64,000 nucleotides of DNA from Erysipelotrichaceae bacterium (GCA_015059145.1 SVAZ01000008.1:1-64000), one strand, 5' to 3'. Positions 48,763-58,467 are shown, counted from the first letter of the stretch. Notes: generated by a model from the letters alone, not told the origin. Made by a program: numbers and translations.

Positions 48763-49855
48763 TACTAAATTTTTCCTTAAGCTTTGAAAAAAATGATTTA
48801 TAAAATGCCTTTCTAAATTTCTTAAAGGTTTGGAATAAAAATTTCTTTTCTGGTTTAGCTAGGAATCTATATCTTCTAGTAACCCTTCCTATAAAATTAA
48901 ATGGTCTACGCTTAAAGTGATTTATTGAGGTACTAGGGTAAACCTCTAAAACCTTAAATAATACATCAACAAATTGCTTACGCTCAAGCTCATCAGTTTC
49001 TTCAAAGAAATGTCTGATAGTTCTCCCAAAAACTCTAGATGCTGGAGAGTTTTTTCTAACTCTTTTAAGCTCACATTTTCTATTAACCTTCCAATTATGT
49101 AGATTATGCTGAAGAAGGCTTACGCCACGTGAGCGAATATAAATAAGATTATCTACATGATTAAGCAATAATCCAATCATAGCCTCTCTAGTTGTAAAGG
49201 TAAATATTCTATCCTTCATATATAAATAATCTGGATCAGTATAGGTATTACCACTAAAGCCTGGTCCATCAAAATTAATAACCGAAATTACCTCATCCTG
49301 TAATGCTCTATCTGAATTTAGTACTGAGCATACCGCAAGGTTTCCACCCTTAGAATGCCCCGCTACACGAAGCTTACATTTATACTTATTATACACATCA
49401 TTTATATATTCAATAGAATATCTTTGTGAAGGAACCTCTTCTAGATAACACATGTTGAAGTCCTCCTTCCATCCAGTCAAGGATGCATCTGTCCCTCTAA
49501 ATAGCACATATGCGAAATCCTCAAATAATAAGGTCATTCCAAAAAACTGAATACAAAGTAATTCATCATATATATTTTTTACATTACAAATTCTTACATT
49601 GTTATATCTAGTTGAGTTCCCTAATAGCTTTAAAAGCTTAATATTTTGCCCTTCAGTTACAGTATCCATAACAAGGGCATCAATATATTCACCTTTAAAA
49701 AGCTCAACAAGCCTAACAGATTCATCATATGCTAAATAAGTATCAAAATTTAAATAGGCTAGTTGTGAGAAAACTGCGCTATCCATCTCATTTAGGGCAT
49801 AATCAGAAAACGAAGTATTTCCATATTTTTTAACATAATAAAGCATTGTTTTCAT
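48746..49855 (-). CDS. DUF2974/Mbeg1-like lipase-fold protein
   Basis: FRGTDASLTGWKEDFNMCY, RVAGHSKGGNLAVCSVL, FDGPGFS. Confidence 0.8.
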   Translation of the reverse strand: MKTMLYYVKKYGNTSFSDYALNEMDSAVFSQLAYLNFDTYLAYDESVRLVELFKGEYIDALVMDTVTEGQNIKLLKLLGNSTRYNNVRICNVKNIYDELLCIQFFGMTLLFEDFAYVLFRGTDASLTGWKEDFNMCYLEEVPSQRYSIEYINDVYNKYKCKLRVAGHSKGGNLAVCSVLNSDRALQDEVISVINFDGPGFSGNTYTDPDYLYMKDRIFTFTTREAMIGLLLNHVDNLIYIRSRGVSLLQHNLHNWKVNRKCELKRVRKNSPASRVFGRTIRHFFEETDELERKQFVDVLFKVLEVYPSTSINHFKRRPFNFIGRVTRRYRFLAKPEKKFLFQTFKKFRKAFYKSFFSKLKEKFSRKKHH

Positions 49856-49920
49856 ATCATCACACCCCTTATATTATAATTATAATACAAAAAATCATTT
49901 TTGACAAAAAAGAATAGAAG

Positions 49921-50214
49921 CTACTCTATTCTTTTAATAATTCTATTTGGAAATAATGTATAAAATACAGGAATTGTTAAAAATATAATCCAGCCTGGAT
50001 GCCACCACTTAAACGCAAAGCCAATTATTAAATATATAACTATACATACTAAAGGATAAAAATGCTTAATATTTCTAGTTCCTAAAATAAGAGGCATCAA
50101 TGGTATAAGGAAAAACACAACCCAAGATGGATGCCATAACTTACCAATAAATCCAAAACAAAGATAAATAATAATACAAATCATCGGCGTAGCCGCTATA
50201 ATTCTACCTCTCAC
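49921..50214 (-). CDS. Small membrane protein with duplicated WHPxW unit
   Basis: Two copies of P-[IV]CI[IV]IYL-x2-GF-x2-K-x-WHP[SG]W[VI]-x-F-IP. Confidence 0.7.
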   Translation of the reverse strand: MRGRIIAATPMICIIIYLCFGFIGKLWHPSWVVFFLIPLMPLILGTRNIKHFYPLVCIVIYLIIGFAFKWWHPGWIIFLTIPVFYTLFPNRIIKRIE

Positions 50215-51044
50215 TTAAATAACCCCCTTACATAATCCTTAACATTAGTAGAAATTCTTTCATCATTAACCACAACCTCACCTGATACAGTTGTAGACTG
50301 AATATTTCCAATACTACCATCCTTAATATAAACATCACCTGATACAGTGCTTATATTTACACTATTAGAAAACATAAACCTAGATTCTAGGTCACCTGAA
50401 ACAATATCAATAATTGCGTTATCACATTTTAATTTTCTAATACTTGCATCACCTGATACAGAATGATAGGTAAAGCTTTCAGCCTCAACCTCATCAAATA
50501 ATAAATCACCAGAAACCATATTTACCACAACCTCATCTGCTGAAAATGATTTTGCAGTGATATCACCATTTGTAGTGCTCAAAATAACTGATCCTATTTT
50601 TCCTTTTTTAGGTATTTCAACTCTGATAATACCTTTTTCCCTTCTATTTAAGCTAAAAAATTTTGTCTTTTTAAATGCAATATTACAAACATATGTACCC
50701 TTTGCAATTTCATAATTTTTCTCATCAATATCCTCAAGCTCAACATGAAGCTTATTATCATTTGAATATACAATTTCTATATTATCAGATAATGTCTTAA
50801 CCTCAACAGTATATTCATCACTCACATCAACATTAGTTGGTTTTTCAAAAACCTCATCTTCGCCAATATATTGCTTAACAACCTCCTGTGGAGTACCTAG
50901 CTTTCTTTCTACCTCTTCCTCAGTAAATCCTGCCTCTAAGCCAAAGTCATATCTCTTAGAGTATTTATTTAGTATTTCCTTCTTATTCTTTATATTATGA
51001 ATATTAATTTCATTTTCTAATTCATTCATATAATTCTTTTTCAT
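50211..51044 (-). CDS. HAAS/DUF1700-like N-terminus plus DUF4097 beta-repeat protein
   Basis: FTEEEVERKLGTPQEVVKQYIGE; repeated VSGD(L/A/V) beta-strand units. Confidence 0.78.
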   Translation of the reverse strand: MKKNYMNELENEINIHNIKNKKEILNKYSKRYDFGLEAGFTEEEVERKLGTPQEVVKQYIGEDEVFEKPTNVDVSDEYTVEVKTLSDNIEIVYSNDNKLHVELEDIDEKNYEIAKGTYVCNIAFKKTKFFSLNRREKGIIRVEIPKKGKIGSVILSTTNGDITAKSFSADEVVVNMVSGDLLFDEVEAESFTYHSVSGDASIRKLKCDNAIIDIVSGDLESRFMFSNSVNISTVSGDVYIKDGSIGNIQSTTVSGEVVVNDERISTNVKDYVRGLFK

Positions 51045-51045
51045 A

Positions 51046-51420
51046 TTATAAGCCTCCTAATATTTTCTCTGCCTCATCAAAGCTAATCTCACCATTTTTT
51101 AGCTTAATTTTTACTGATTCTCTTGTAGGTCTTATATCCTCCTGCTCAGTAATATTACTAAAGCCTAATGCTCTACAAAGCTCATCCATATTCTTCTTTA
51201 CTGTAGGATAGGAAATGTTAAGCTGCTTTTCAATCATTTTTATATTTCCTTGATTCTTTATAAATACTAACGCAAATTGTAATTGTTCTTGCGATAAATA
51301 ATCAAATGGTGTTAGGGTGAATTCACCTGAAATCTCTGTCTCACATGCATCACACCTTAAAGTTTTTACCGCTAGCTTATTTTTACATACCGGACAATAA
51401 CCAATAACATTCTTCTTCAT
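51046..51420 (-). CDS. DUF2089-family putative regulator (zinc ribbon + HTH)
   Basis: CPVCKNKLAVKTLRCDACETEISG, NIKMIEKQLNISYPTVKKNMDEL, C-terminal LKNGEISFDEAEKIL. Confidence 0.8.
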   Translation of the reverse strand: MKKNVIGYCPVCKNKLAVKTLRCDACETEISGEFTLTPFDYLSQEQLQFALVFIKNQGNIKMIEKQLNISYPTVKKNMDELCRALGFSNITEQEDIRPTRESVKIKLKNGEISFDEAEKILGGL

Positions 51421-51554
51421 TTTATCAACACCCTTCATAAATAATTATAACCTTATTATTAAAAAAATCAATACTATATATTAATTTTATTAATTTTTTT
51501 GCAAAAAAAAATAAGGAAATAACACATAAAAATGCTACTTCCAGGTGAATATAA

Positions 51555-52082
51555 TTAATTTTTTAATAAATAATAACCAATTGCACAAATTGTTTTAGCA
51601 TCAGTTATTGTACCATCTAAAATCATTTTCTTAACATCCTTTAGCGGTATATATGAAGCCTCTATAAATTCATCCTCATCAAAGGACGTTTGAGTTTCAA
51701 CATAATCGCTAGCTAAAAACAAATGGATTATTTCATTTGTGTATCCACAGGATGGATAAATTTTACCTAGGTATTCTAGTTTTAAAGCTTTATTACCCGT
51801 TTCCTCCTCAAGCTCTCTAAGTGCGGCTGTGTGTGGATCCTCACCTACCTCAAGCTTACCAGCAGGAATTTCATATATAACCTCGTCATACGCATATCTA
51901 TATTGTGAAATTAATAAAACCTTATCATCCTTTATACAAAGAACTGCAGAGCCACCATTATGCTTTACTATTTCTCTTGCTGCAGTTTTACCATTAGGAC
52001 ATTTAACACTATCCTTATAAAGCTTTAAGATTTTACCATCATAGATTAGCTCTGTATTAAGCCTAATTTCCTTCATCTTCAT
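51555..52082 (-). CDS. NUDIX hydrolase (ADP-ribose pyrophosphatase-like)
   Basis: GKLEVGEDPHTAALRELEEETG Nudix box. Confidence 0.9.
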   Translation of the reverse strand: MKMKEIRLNTELIYDGKILKLYKDSVKCPNGKTAAREIVKHNGGSAVLCIKDDKVLLISQYRYAYDEVIYEIPAGKLEVGEDPHTAALRELEEETGNKALKLEYLGKIYPSCGYTNEIIHLFLASDYVETQTSFDEDEFIEASYIPLKDVKKMILDGTITDAKTICAIGYYLLKN

Positions 52083-52989
52083 CCTTCTCCAATACAATTG
52101 TAAGCCCTGTAGCATATTCGCCACTAAAGCCTAGTGTTTCATAAAAACCTTCCTTACCCTTAAGTGACATAATATATAGCTTAGCATGATGATTGCCAAT
52201 TTCATGGCTTATATGCTTAATAAAGGCATCAATCATCTTTTTCCCAATACCCTTACCCTGACTATTAGGATGAACCATAACATCACAAAGCAAATAGATA
52301 TAGCTATTATCTGATATACATCTTGCAAGACCTAATAGAACGCCCTTATTATATATAGCTATCTTATAGGTGCTATTTTCTATTAGATTATCAATTTGAA
52401 AATCCTCTAATTCACACCAGCCCACAAGATTCCTAAATTCAATGTATTGCTCCTTTGAAAATGTAAATTCAAAATGGTAAAAATCATCAAATTGAAGCTC
52501 ATAATACATTACCTCTTTTGGATCACTATCAGGTATGTCATCATATAGATATTTACCTAGCTCCTTAAAACCTAAGCCCTTCATCACATTATGTGATCTT
52601 TCATTTTCCAAGAAACAGCAGCAATATATTTTATCAGTATTATATTGCTCAACAATATATGGGATAACAAAATTTAATGCTTCCTTCATAATACCTTGTC
52701 CCCAATATTCCTCAGATAAAGCAAAGCTTAATTCCTTACCTGTAAGCTCTTTGTTTACAACATCCATAATTCCAATAGAGCCAATAACCTTATTTGAATC
52801 CTTTAAGCAAATTGCGATTTCATTTTTTCTTATAAATTTTTTAACAATAAGAATACTATAATCTATATTTGGATGAGGAGCCCAAGCAGCCGAAAGCCCA
52901 ACATTTGGATTTTTCGAATATTCAAAAACATCATAAACATCCTCAATTTGAAAGCTTCTTAAAATAAGCCTATTTGTTATAATTTCCAT
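52063..52989 (-). CDS. Tandem GNAT-domain acetyltransferase
   Basis: RimJ-like N half (TNRLILRSF, EEYWGQGIMKEAL, NERSHNVMKGLGF) and second GNAT half (CDVMVHPNSQGKGIGKKMIDA, FYETLGF). Confidence 0.83.
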   Translation of the reverse strand: MEIITNRLILRSFQIEDVYDVFEYSKNPNVGLSAAWAPHPNIDYSILIVKKFIRKNEIAICLKDSNKVIGSIGIMDVVNKELTGKELSFALSEEYWGQGIMKEALNFVIPYIVEQYNTDKIYCCCFLENERSHNVMKGLGFKELGKYLYDDIPDSDPKEVMYYELQFDDFYHFEFTFSKEQYIEFRNLVGWCELEDFQIDNLIENSTYKIAIYNKGVLLGLARCISDNSYIYLLCDVMVHPNSQGKGIGKKMIDAFIKHISHEIGNHHAKLYIMSLKGKEGFYETLGFSGEYATGLTIVLEKDEDEGN

Positions 52990-53064
52990 ACGCATCACCT
53001 TATTTTATTATAGCATATAATTTTAAAGCTGCCATTACTTTTTTATAATGACAGCTACCAAAAA

Positions 53065-54513
53065 TTAATCAAAATTCAATTCAGTCATTTCAGGCTCTAG
53101 ATCTGATAAATACATTCCATTAAATCCTTTTTTCTTTATCCTAATTAAGAATACAACTAGGAAGGCAACCGAAACTAGCAATATAATACAATTACTAATA
53201 CCCATAGACAGTCCCGCACATAATGTAGGAGACATATTAGGGAATTGAGAATGGAATATTAAAAGAATTATTATTCTACTTCCAATTCTACTTAAATTCA
53301 AAATCATAGAAAGCTTTGTTTGACCGAAGCCATATAAAAGACCTAATACCGCTGCAGTAACACCTAAGGACGGTATACTTAAGGAATCCCAAACAAAGAT
53401 TTCCTTTACCATTTCTTTATACATTTCCGATTTACTATCAGCACTTGTAAATAATCCAACAAGCTGATTAATAAATACAACCCTCATCAGAAAATATCCA
53501 ACGAACGAAACAATAGATACTGCAATCAAGGTTTTAAGGAACGCCCTAACAGCTCTCTTAATATTTCTATTTCCTAGATTTTGACTTACAATAGAGGATT
53601 CTCCCTCTTCAAATGTATTAGTTGGACTAGTAATAAGTCCACACATGTTATTAGATACACTTAGCGTACCAACAATTAATCCATTAGTAGCAGCATTCCA
53701 GAATTCACCACACATAGCATTTACAACAACCTTACCCATTGACATAACAAACTTTCCTAAGAAAATCGGGATAGATAGCTTTAATATAGGTAAAATAAAT
53801 TCCTTTTTAGGTATCATTTGCTTAAATGATAATCTAATTATATTTTTCTTACTAAACATATAATATATACCTATACCAGTTAAGGTTAGCTGACTTAATA
53901 TAGTAGCAAGCTCAACAAACACAATATCTAACCATTTAAAGCCAAATATAAATAAGCATGTTAATGCAAGCTTAATTCCTAAAACCAAAAGATTAAGCTT
54001 TAAAATTATCTTTGAATTACCCTTAGCCTTCTCTAAGCCTATAAAAACACTATTAATAGTTACTAATGATAGCTCAAGCATTTGCAATCTAAAGTAGCCC
54101 TTACCAATAGCGATTGATTCCTCTGCAACACGGGCAAGCTTCATGATAGGTACCGCAAGTGGGACAAGTATTAAAATTAAGATAACACTTACAATGATTG
54201 AAAGCACAAGAAGGTTAGAGCTTGCTCCTTGAGCATCCTTTACTCTTCCGCCTCCATATAGCCTAGCGACTAAAACACCACCACCAGCTGCAACACCACC
54301 ACCAAAGGCTTGAATCGCACCTTTAATTTGACTGATTGAGGCTACAGCATTTTGAGCATCAGTCGAAATTTGAGCACAAATAACCTGATCAATTAAAGAA
54401 TAAAAGCTATTAAAAAATTGATATAGCGCAAGAGGTAAGCAGATTATTAAAATAGTCTTCATAAGGTCTCCCTTAAGAATCATCTCTCTACGCTTAGCAT
54501 CTTTATTATTCAC
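53065..54513 (-). CDS. MATE-family efflux transporter
   Basis: Multi-TM, GGGVAAGGGVLVARLYGGG, VSQNLGNRNIKRA. Confidence 0.85.
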   Translation of the reverse strand: MNNKDAKRREMILKGDLMKTILIICLPLALYQFFNSFYSLIDQVICAQISTDAQNAVASISQIKGAIQAFGGGVAAGGGVLVARLYGGGRVKDAQGASSNLLVLSIIVSVILILILVPLAVPIMKLARVAEESIAIGKGYFRLQMLELSLVTINSVFIGLEKAKGNSKIILKLNLLVLGIKLALTCLFIFGFKWLDIVFVELATILSQLTLTGIGIYYMFSKKNIIRLSFKQMIPKKEFILPILKLSIPIFLGKFVMSMGKVVVNAMCGEFWNAATNGLIVGTLSVSNNMCGLITSPTNTFEEGESSIVSQNLGNRNIKRAVRAFLKTLIAVSIVSFVGYFLMRVVFINQLVGLFTSADSKSEMYKEMVKEIFVWDSLSIPSLGVTAAVLGLLYGFGQTKLSMILNLSRIGSRIIILLIFHSQFPNMSPTLCAGLSMGISNCIILLVSVAFLVVFLIRIKKKGFNGMYLSDLEPEMTELNFD

Positions 54514-54699
54514 CTCAATCACCTTCTTCCATACAAATTATACTCTTATTAAGAATAGATGTACGGAAAAACTAACACAATTTTAAATTGTAATTTTATT
54601 ATAAATTTAAAAAATTTTATTTTTTTCTTTGCAATTACTAAATAATGGGAGTAAAATAATATTTGTTTTAAATTTGTTTGTGAAAGGTAAGTGACCACT

Positions 54700-56049
54700 A
54701 TGTTTGTGTCTATTGAAGCATTTGAGATTCTACTTCCACTTGCTTTAATACTTTTTGTATCTAAGCTTTTAAGTATCGGCTCTAGAAAGCTTGGTGTCCC
54801 ACAGGTTATGGGACTATTATTAACCGGTGTTCTATTAGGGCTAGTAACCCTAATACCAAATCAAGGTATATTTACAGATAGCTCAATGGAGGGTATTGCA
54901 TTTATCGCAGAGATTGGTGTAATTCTAATTATGTTTTCAGCAGGACTAGAAACCGACCTAAAGCAAATCAAGGAAACAGGATTTGCTGCCTCTATCATAA
55001 CTATACTAGGTGTTATTGTTCCACTAGGCTTAGGCTATTTAGCATCATTAGTATTACCTGCTGTAACAGATGCAAACGGTAATATAGATACTACTAAAAC
55101 ATTATTCAGAAATTTATTCTACGGTGTTATATTAACTGCAACCTCTGTTTCTGTTACTATAGCGACATTAAAGGAATTAGGTAAATTCAAAACTAAAATC
55201 GGTACTGCCATAGTATCAGCTGCAATATTAGATGATATTATCGGAGTAATTATTCTATCTGTGATTATTTCATTAGATGGAGCTATGACTTCTAGCTCTC
55301 AAAACGTAGGTGCAGATATTGCATTAGTTATTGGTAAAACTCTTCTATTCTTCGTTTTCGCAATAGGATTTGGCATACTCCTTAGATGGATATTCAAAAA
55401 GCTAACTAACAAATATGATCACCATCGTAGAATGGTAATCTTCGCAATTGCTGCTGCATTCTTCTATGCTTATGCTGCTGAAAAGTGGTTTGGAATTGCA
55501 GATATTACAGGAGCATTTTTCGCAGGACTAATGCTATCAGGAATCAAAGAGACAAATTATATCGAGAAAAAAACAGAGGTTACATCATATTTAATTTTCA
55601 CCCCTGTCTTCTTTGCAAAGGTTGGATTAACGTCGATCAGTAGCTTCTCATCAATAAATCTATCCTTCCTATTATTCGGCGTATTATTCATACTAGCCGG
55701 AATCTTAGGCAAGCTCTTAGGCTGTGGCTTAGGCGCAAGGTTATGCAAATACGATTTTAAGGATTCATTAAGATGTGGAGTAGGAATGATGTGTCGAGCA
55801 GAGGTTTGCTTAATTTGTGCTCAAAAGGGAATTGATGCTGGAATAATTGATGCCTCCATTCAACCATTCATACTTGTTCTAATTTTACTTACATCATTTA
55901 TTACACCTATTGTTCTTAAAAATTCATATCGAGGAACCTTCGGGCATGATATAGATGATATAATTGGTCTAATCAATCCTGAGAAAAGACAACAGGATCA
56001 ATTAGAAGCAGCTACTAATAATATAAATCAAGAAGAACAAAATGAATAA
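54700..56049 (+). CDS. CPA2-type cation:proton antiporter
   Basis: GVPQVMGLLLTGVLLG, LIMFSAGLETDLKQ, ILDDIIGVIILSVI; GTG at 54691 is an alternative start. Confidence 0.88.
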   Translation: MFVSIEAFEILLPLALILFVSKLLSIGSRKLGVPQVMGLLLTGVLLGLVTLIPNQGIFTDSSMEGIAFIAEIGVILIMFSAGLETDLKQIKETGFAASIITILGVIVPLGLGYLASLVLPAVTDANGNIDTTKTLFRNLFYGVILTATSVSVTIATLKELGKFKTKIGTAIVSAAILDDIIGVIILSVIISLDGAMTSSSQNVGADIALVIGKTLLFFVFAIGFGILLRWIFKKLTNKYDHHRRMVIFAIAAAFFYAYAAEKWFGIADITGAFFAGLMLSGIKETNYIEKKTEVTSYLIFTPVFFAKVGLTSISSFSSINLSFLLFGVLFILAGILGKLLGCGLGARLCKYDFKDSLRCGVGMMCRAEVCLICAQKGIDAGIIDASIQPFILVLILLTSFITPIVLKNSYRGTFGHDIDDIIGLINPEKRQQDQLEAATNNINQEEQNE

Positions 56050-56075
56050 TTTATTTAAAAAATAATTTATTCATC

Positions 56076-56093
56076 TAGGCATTCGCCTATTTT
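56076..56093 (+). terminator. Short terminator after antiporter gene
   Basis: TAGGC-ATTC-GCCTATTTT. Confidence 0.5.
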
Positions 56094-56108
56094 AACGAAA
56101 TATTAATA

Positions 56109-56160
56109 TCTTTAGATGCACCTTATATCGTGGATATAGGGTGCTTTTATTATCTAAAGA
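56109..56160. repeat. Nested inverted repeats (hairpin inside hairpin)
   Basis: Outer TCTTTAGAT/ATCTAAAGA; inner GCACCTTATATC-GTG-GATATAGGGTGC followed by TTTTATT. Confidence 0.75.
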
Positions 56161-56209
56161 GTGACTAATACTCTATTAGGTATTGTTAGACCTCTACTCA
56201 TTAAATAAT

Positions 56210-56323
56210 CTATTTTATTATTTGTTGAGTACATGATTTTTCTAAATTAATTATTGGTGAAATAATAGAATATTTTGCTTCTTTACTCCAAGTCTTGTTA
56301 GTGCCACCTTTTGGTCTTCCCAT
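56210..56323 (-). pseudogene. Truncated IS orfA-like remnant (37 aa)
   Basis: GGAGGTGAAAATT-ATG; MGRPKGGTNKTWSKEAKYSIISPIINLEKSCTQQIIK*; MGRPKG.NK.WSKE start resembles IS3-type OrfA N-termini. Confidence 0.5.
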
Positions 56324-56380
56324 AATTTTCACCTCCGCGATTCTTCATAGGAAGAAATATATCTTAATTATAAAAGAAAA

Positions 56381-56423
56381 AATGTTAGTAAACACTATTG
56401 TACTTTTAGTGTCTACTAACATT
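56381..56423 (-). terminator. Terminator of htpG
   Basis: AATGTTAGTAGACACTA-loop-TAGTGTTTACTAACATT then TTTTC, about 30 nt past the htpG stop. Confidence 0.75.
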
Positions 56424-56453
56424 TTATCATTTCACAATCGTCTGTTTTTTCTT

Positions 56454-58337
56454 TTATTTAATTATTAATTCAAATATATCCTTACTAAGCTCCTCAGCAT
56501 CATCAGGTAAAATACCCTCCATCAATAATGCTTGTGCATATAGAATTTTAGAATACTTATCACCAAGCTCCTTATTATTGTCATAAGCCTCCTCTAGCTT
56601 ATTAAATACAGGATGATTAGGATTTAATTCTAAAATTCGATTTGCTTTAACATCTCTATTTTGTTGCTTTAAAACTCTTTCCATTTCAAAGGAAATTTCA
56701 CCATCACAAGATAAACAGCATGCAGCATCTACCAATCTCTTAGAAATAATTACATCCTTAACATCTGTTAAAGCTGCTTTAACATTTTCTAATAGATCCT
56801 TCTTAGCTTCCTTAATCTCATCAAGCTTTTTAGACTCCTCTTCATCTATCAAATCAAGATCTCCAGCATTAATAGATTTAAACTCTATTTCCTCATAGCT
56901 CTTTAATACCTGAATCATAAATTCATCAACGTCATCAGATAGAATCAGCACATCATAGCCTTTTGATTTTAGCATAGCCATTTGTGGTAGCTTCTCTACA
57001 TTTTGCTTATCCTTACCTGCTGCATAATAAATGGCCTTTTGCCCCTCAGCCATAGCCTCCTTATATTCAGCGAATGTAATTTTCTTATCCTGGTTGAAGC
57101 TTTCAAGAATAATTAAATCCTTTAACTGCTCCTTCTTTTCACCATAATTTTCATATAAACCATATTTTAAATTAATACCATAATCCTTAAAGAATTCCTC
57201 AAATTTTTCTCTATCATTTTTAAGCATTCTAGATAATTCACCTAAAATCTTCTTTTCTACATTTGTGGCAATCTTTTTAATTGCACGATCCTCCTGTAGC
57301 ATTTCACGAGAAATATTTAAAGGTAAATCCGCACTATCAACTAATCCCTTTACAAATCTTAAATACTCTGGAATTAAATCTTTACATTTGTCTAAAATAA
57401 ATACTCCCTTAGTATATAATTGTAACCCTCTTTCATTTCTATCTGAATAGAAATCATAGAAAGGCTTTTTAGGAATAAATAATAATGAGCTATATGTAAG
57501 CATACCCTCAACATTAATATGAATAGATGTGATAGGATCTTGGAAATCCATGAATTTAGATTTATAGAAATTATTCAATTCCTCATCAGTAATTTCACTT
57601 TTATTTTTCTTCCAAATTGGAAGCATTGAATTAATAGTATCTAATTCTAAATGAGTAACAGGCTCCTTATCCTTATCGTACTCTTGATTATCATCGTATT
57701 TTGTTACCCATGTTAAAATTGGATATCTAACATAATCAGAATATTTCTTTACTAATTCCTTGATTTTATATTCATCCATGTATTCATCATAATTAATATC
57801 ATCGGTATTATTTCTTAGACTTAATGTGATTACACTTCCATAATCATCCTTAGTGCTTTCCTCTATAGTATAAGATTCTAAACCCTCTGATGTGAATAAA
57901 TAAGACTTTCCATCCTTAACCGACTTTGTTAATACCGTTACATTTTCAGCAACCATAAATGCTGAATAAAAGCCTACACCAAATTGTCCAATAATGTCTA
58001 CATCAGGAGTATTTTCTGAAGCTACCGCTTCCATAAACTCCTTACTGCCTGATTTAGCAATAGTTCCTAAATGCTCCTCAAGCTCCTCCTTAGTCATACC
58101 AACACCATTATCAGTAATAGTTAATGTACGAGCTTCCTTATCAGCCTCAACTAAAATCTTATATTCAGCTGATGCAATATCACTATTTGTTAATGATAAA
58201 TAATGTCTTTTATCAATCGCATCACTAGCGTTCGAAATTAATTCTCTTAAAAATATTTCCTTATGAGTATAGATAGAATTGATCATCATATCTAATAATC
58301 TTTTCGTTTCAGTTTTAAACTGCTTTGTTTCCTTCAT
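56454..58337 (-). CDS. htpG: Molecular chaperone HtpG (Hsp90)
   Basis: TKRLLDMMINSIYTHKEIFLRELISNASDAIDK, TDNGVGMTKEEL, GQFGVGFYSAFMV, NISREMLQ. Confidence 0.97.
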   Translation of the reverse strand: MKETKQFKTETKRLLDMMINSIYTHKEIFLRELISNASDAIDKRHYLSLTNSDIASAEYKILVEADKEARTLTITDNGVGMTKEELEEHLGTIAKSGSKEFMEAVASENTPDVDIIGQFGVGFYSAFMVAENVTVLTKSVKDGKSYLFTSEGLESYTIEESTKDDYGSVITLSLRNNTDDINYDEYMDEYKIKELVKKYSDYVRYPILTWVTKYDDNQEYDKDKEPVTHLELDTINSMLPIWKKNKSEITDEELNNFYKSKFMDFQDPITSIHINVEGMLTYSSLLFIPKKPFYDFYSDRNERGLQLYTKGVFILDKCKDLIPEYLRFVKGLVDSADLPLNISREMLQEDRAIKKIATNVEKKILGELSRMLKNDREKFEEFFKDYGINLKYGLYENYGEKKEQLKDLIILESFNQDKKITFAEYKEAMAEGQKAIYYAAGKDKQNVEKLPQMAMLKSKGYDVLILSDDVDEFMIQVLKSYEEIEFKSINAGDLDLIDEEESKKLDEIKEAKKDLLENVKAALTDVKDVIISKRLVDAACCLSCDGEISFEMERVLKQQNRDVKANRILELNPNHPVFNKLEEAYDNNKELGDKYSKILYAQALLMEGILPDDAEELSKDIFELIIK

Positions 58338-58364
58338 ATAGAATCCTCCTTAAAAACAATAATA

Positions 58365-58392
58365 TTATATATCTAATTTTTGGCACTGTCAA
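58365..58392 (-). promoter_or_regulatory. SigA-type promoter of htpG
   Basis: TTGACA (58387-58392) -N16- TATAAT (58365-58370) on minus strand. Confidence 0.85.
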
Positions 58393-58408
58393 TAGAAAAG
58401 TGCCAAAA
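58378..58408. promoter_or_regulatory. CIRCE-like operator overlapping the htpG promoter
   Basis: Perfect inverted repeat TTTTGGCACT-N11-AGTGCCAAAA; core GCACT-N11-AGTGC equals that of CIRCE (TTAGCACTC-N9-GAGTGCTAA). Confidence 0.7.
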
Positions 58409-58467
58409 ATAAATATTATAATGATTTTCCTGTACATAAAAGATATAATAAAATTGGGTGATATGTT

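Noticed and set aside
56381-56423. Hairpin considered as the IS-borne insulator of the truncated orfA
   Set aside because: It lies about 30 nt after the htpG stop with a U-tract in the htpG direction, so it is more simply the htpG terminator.
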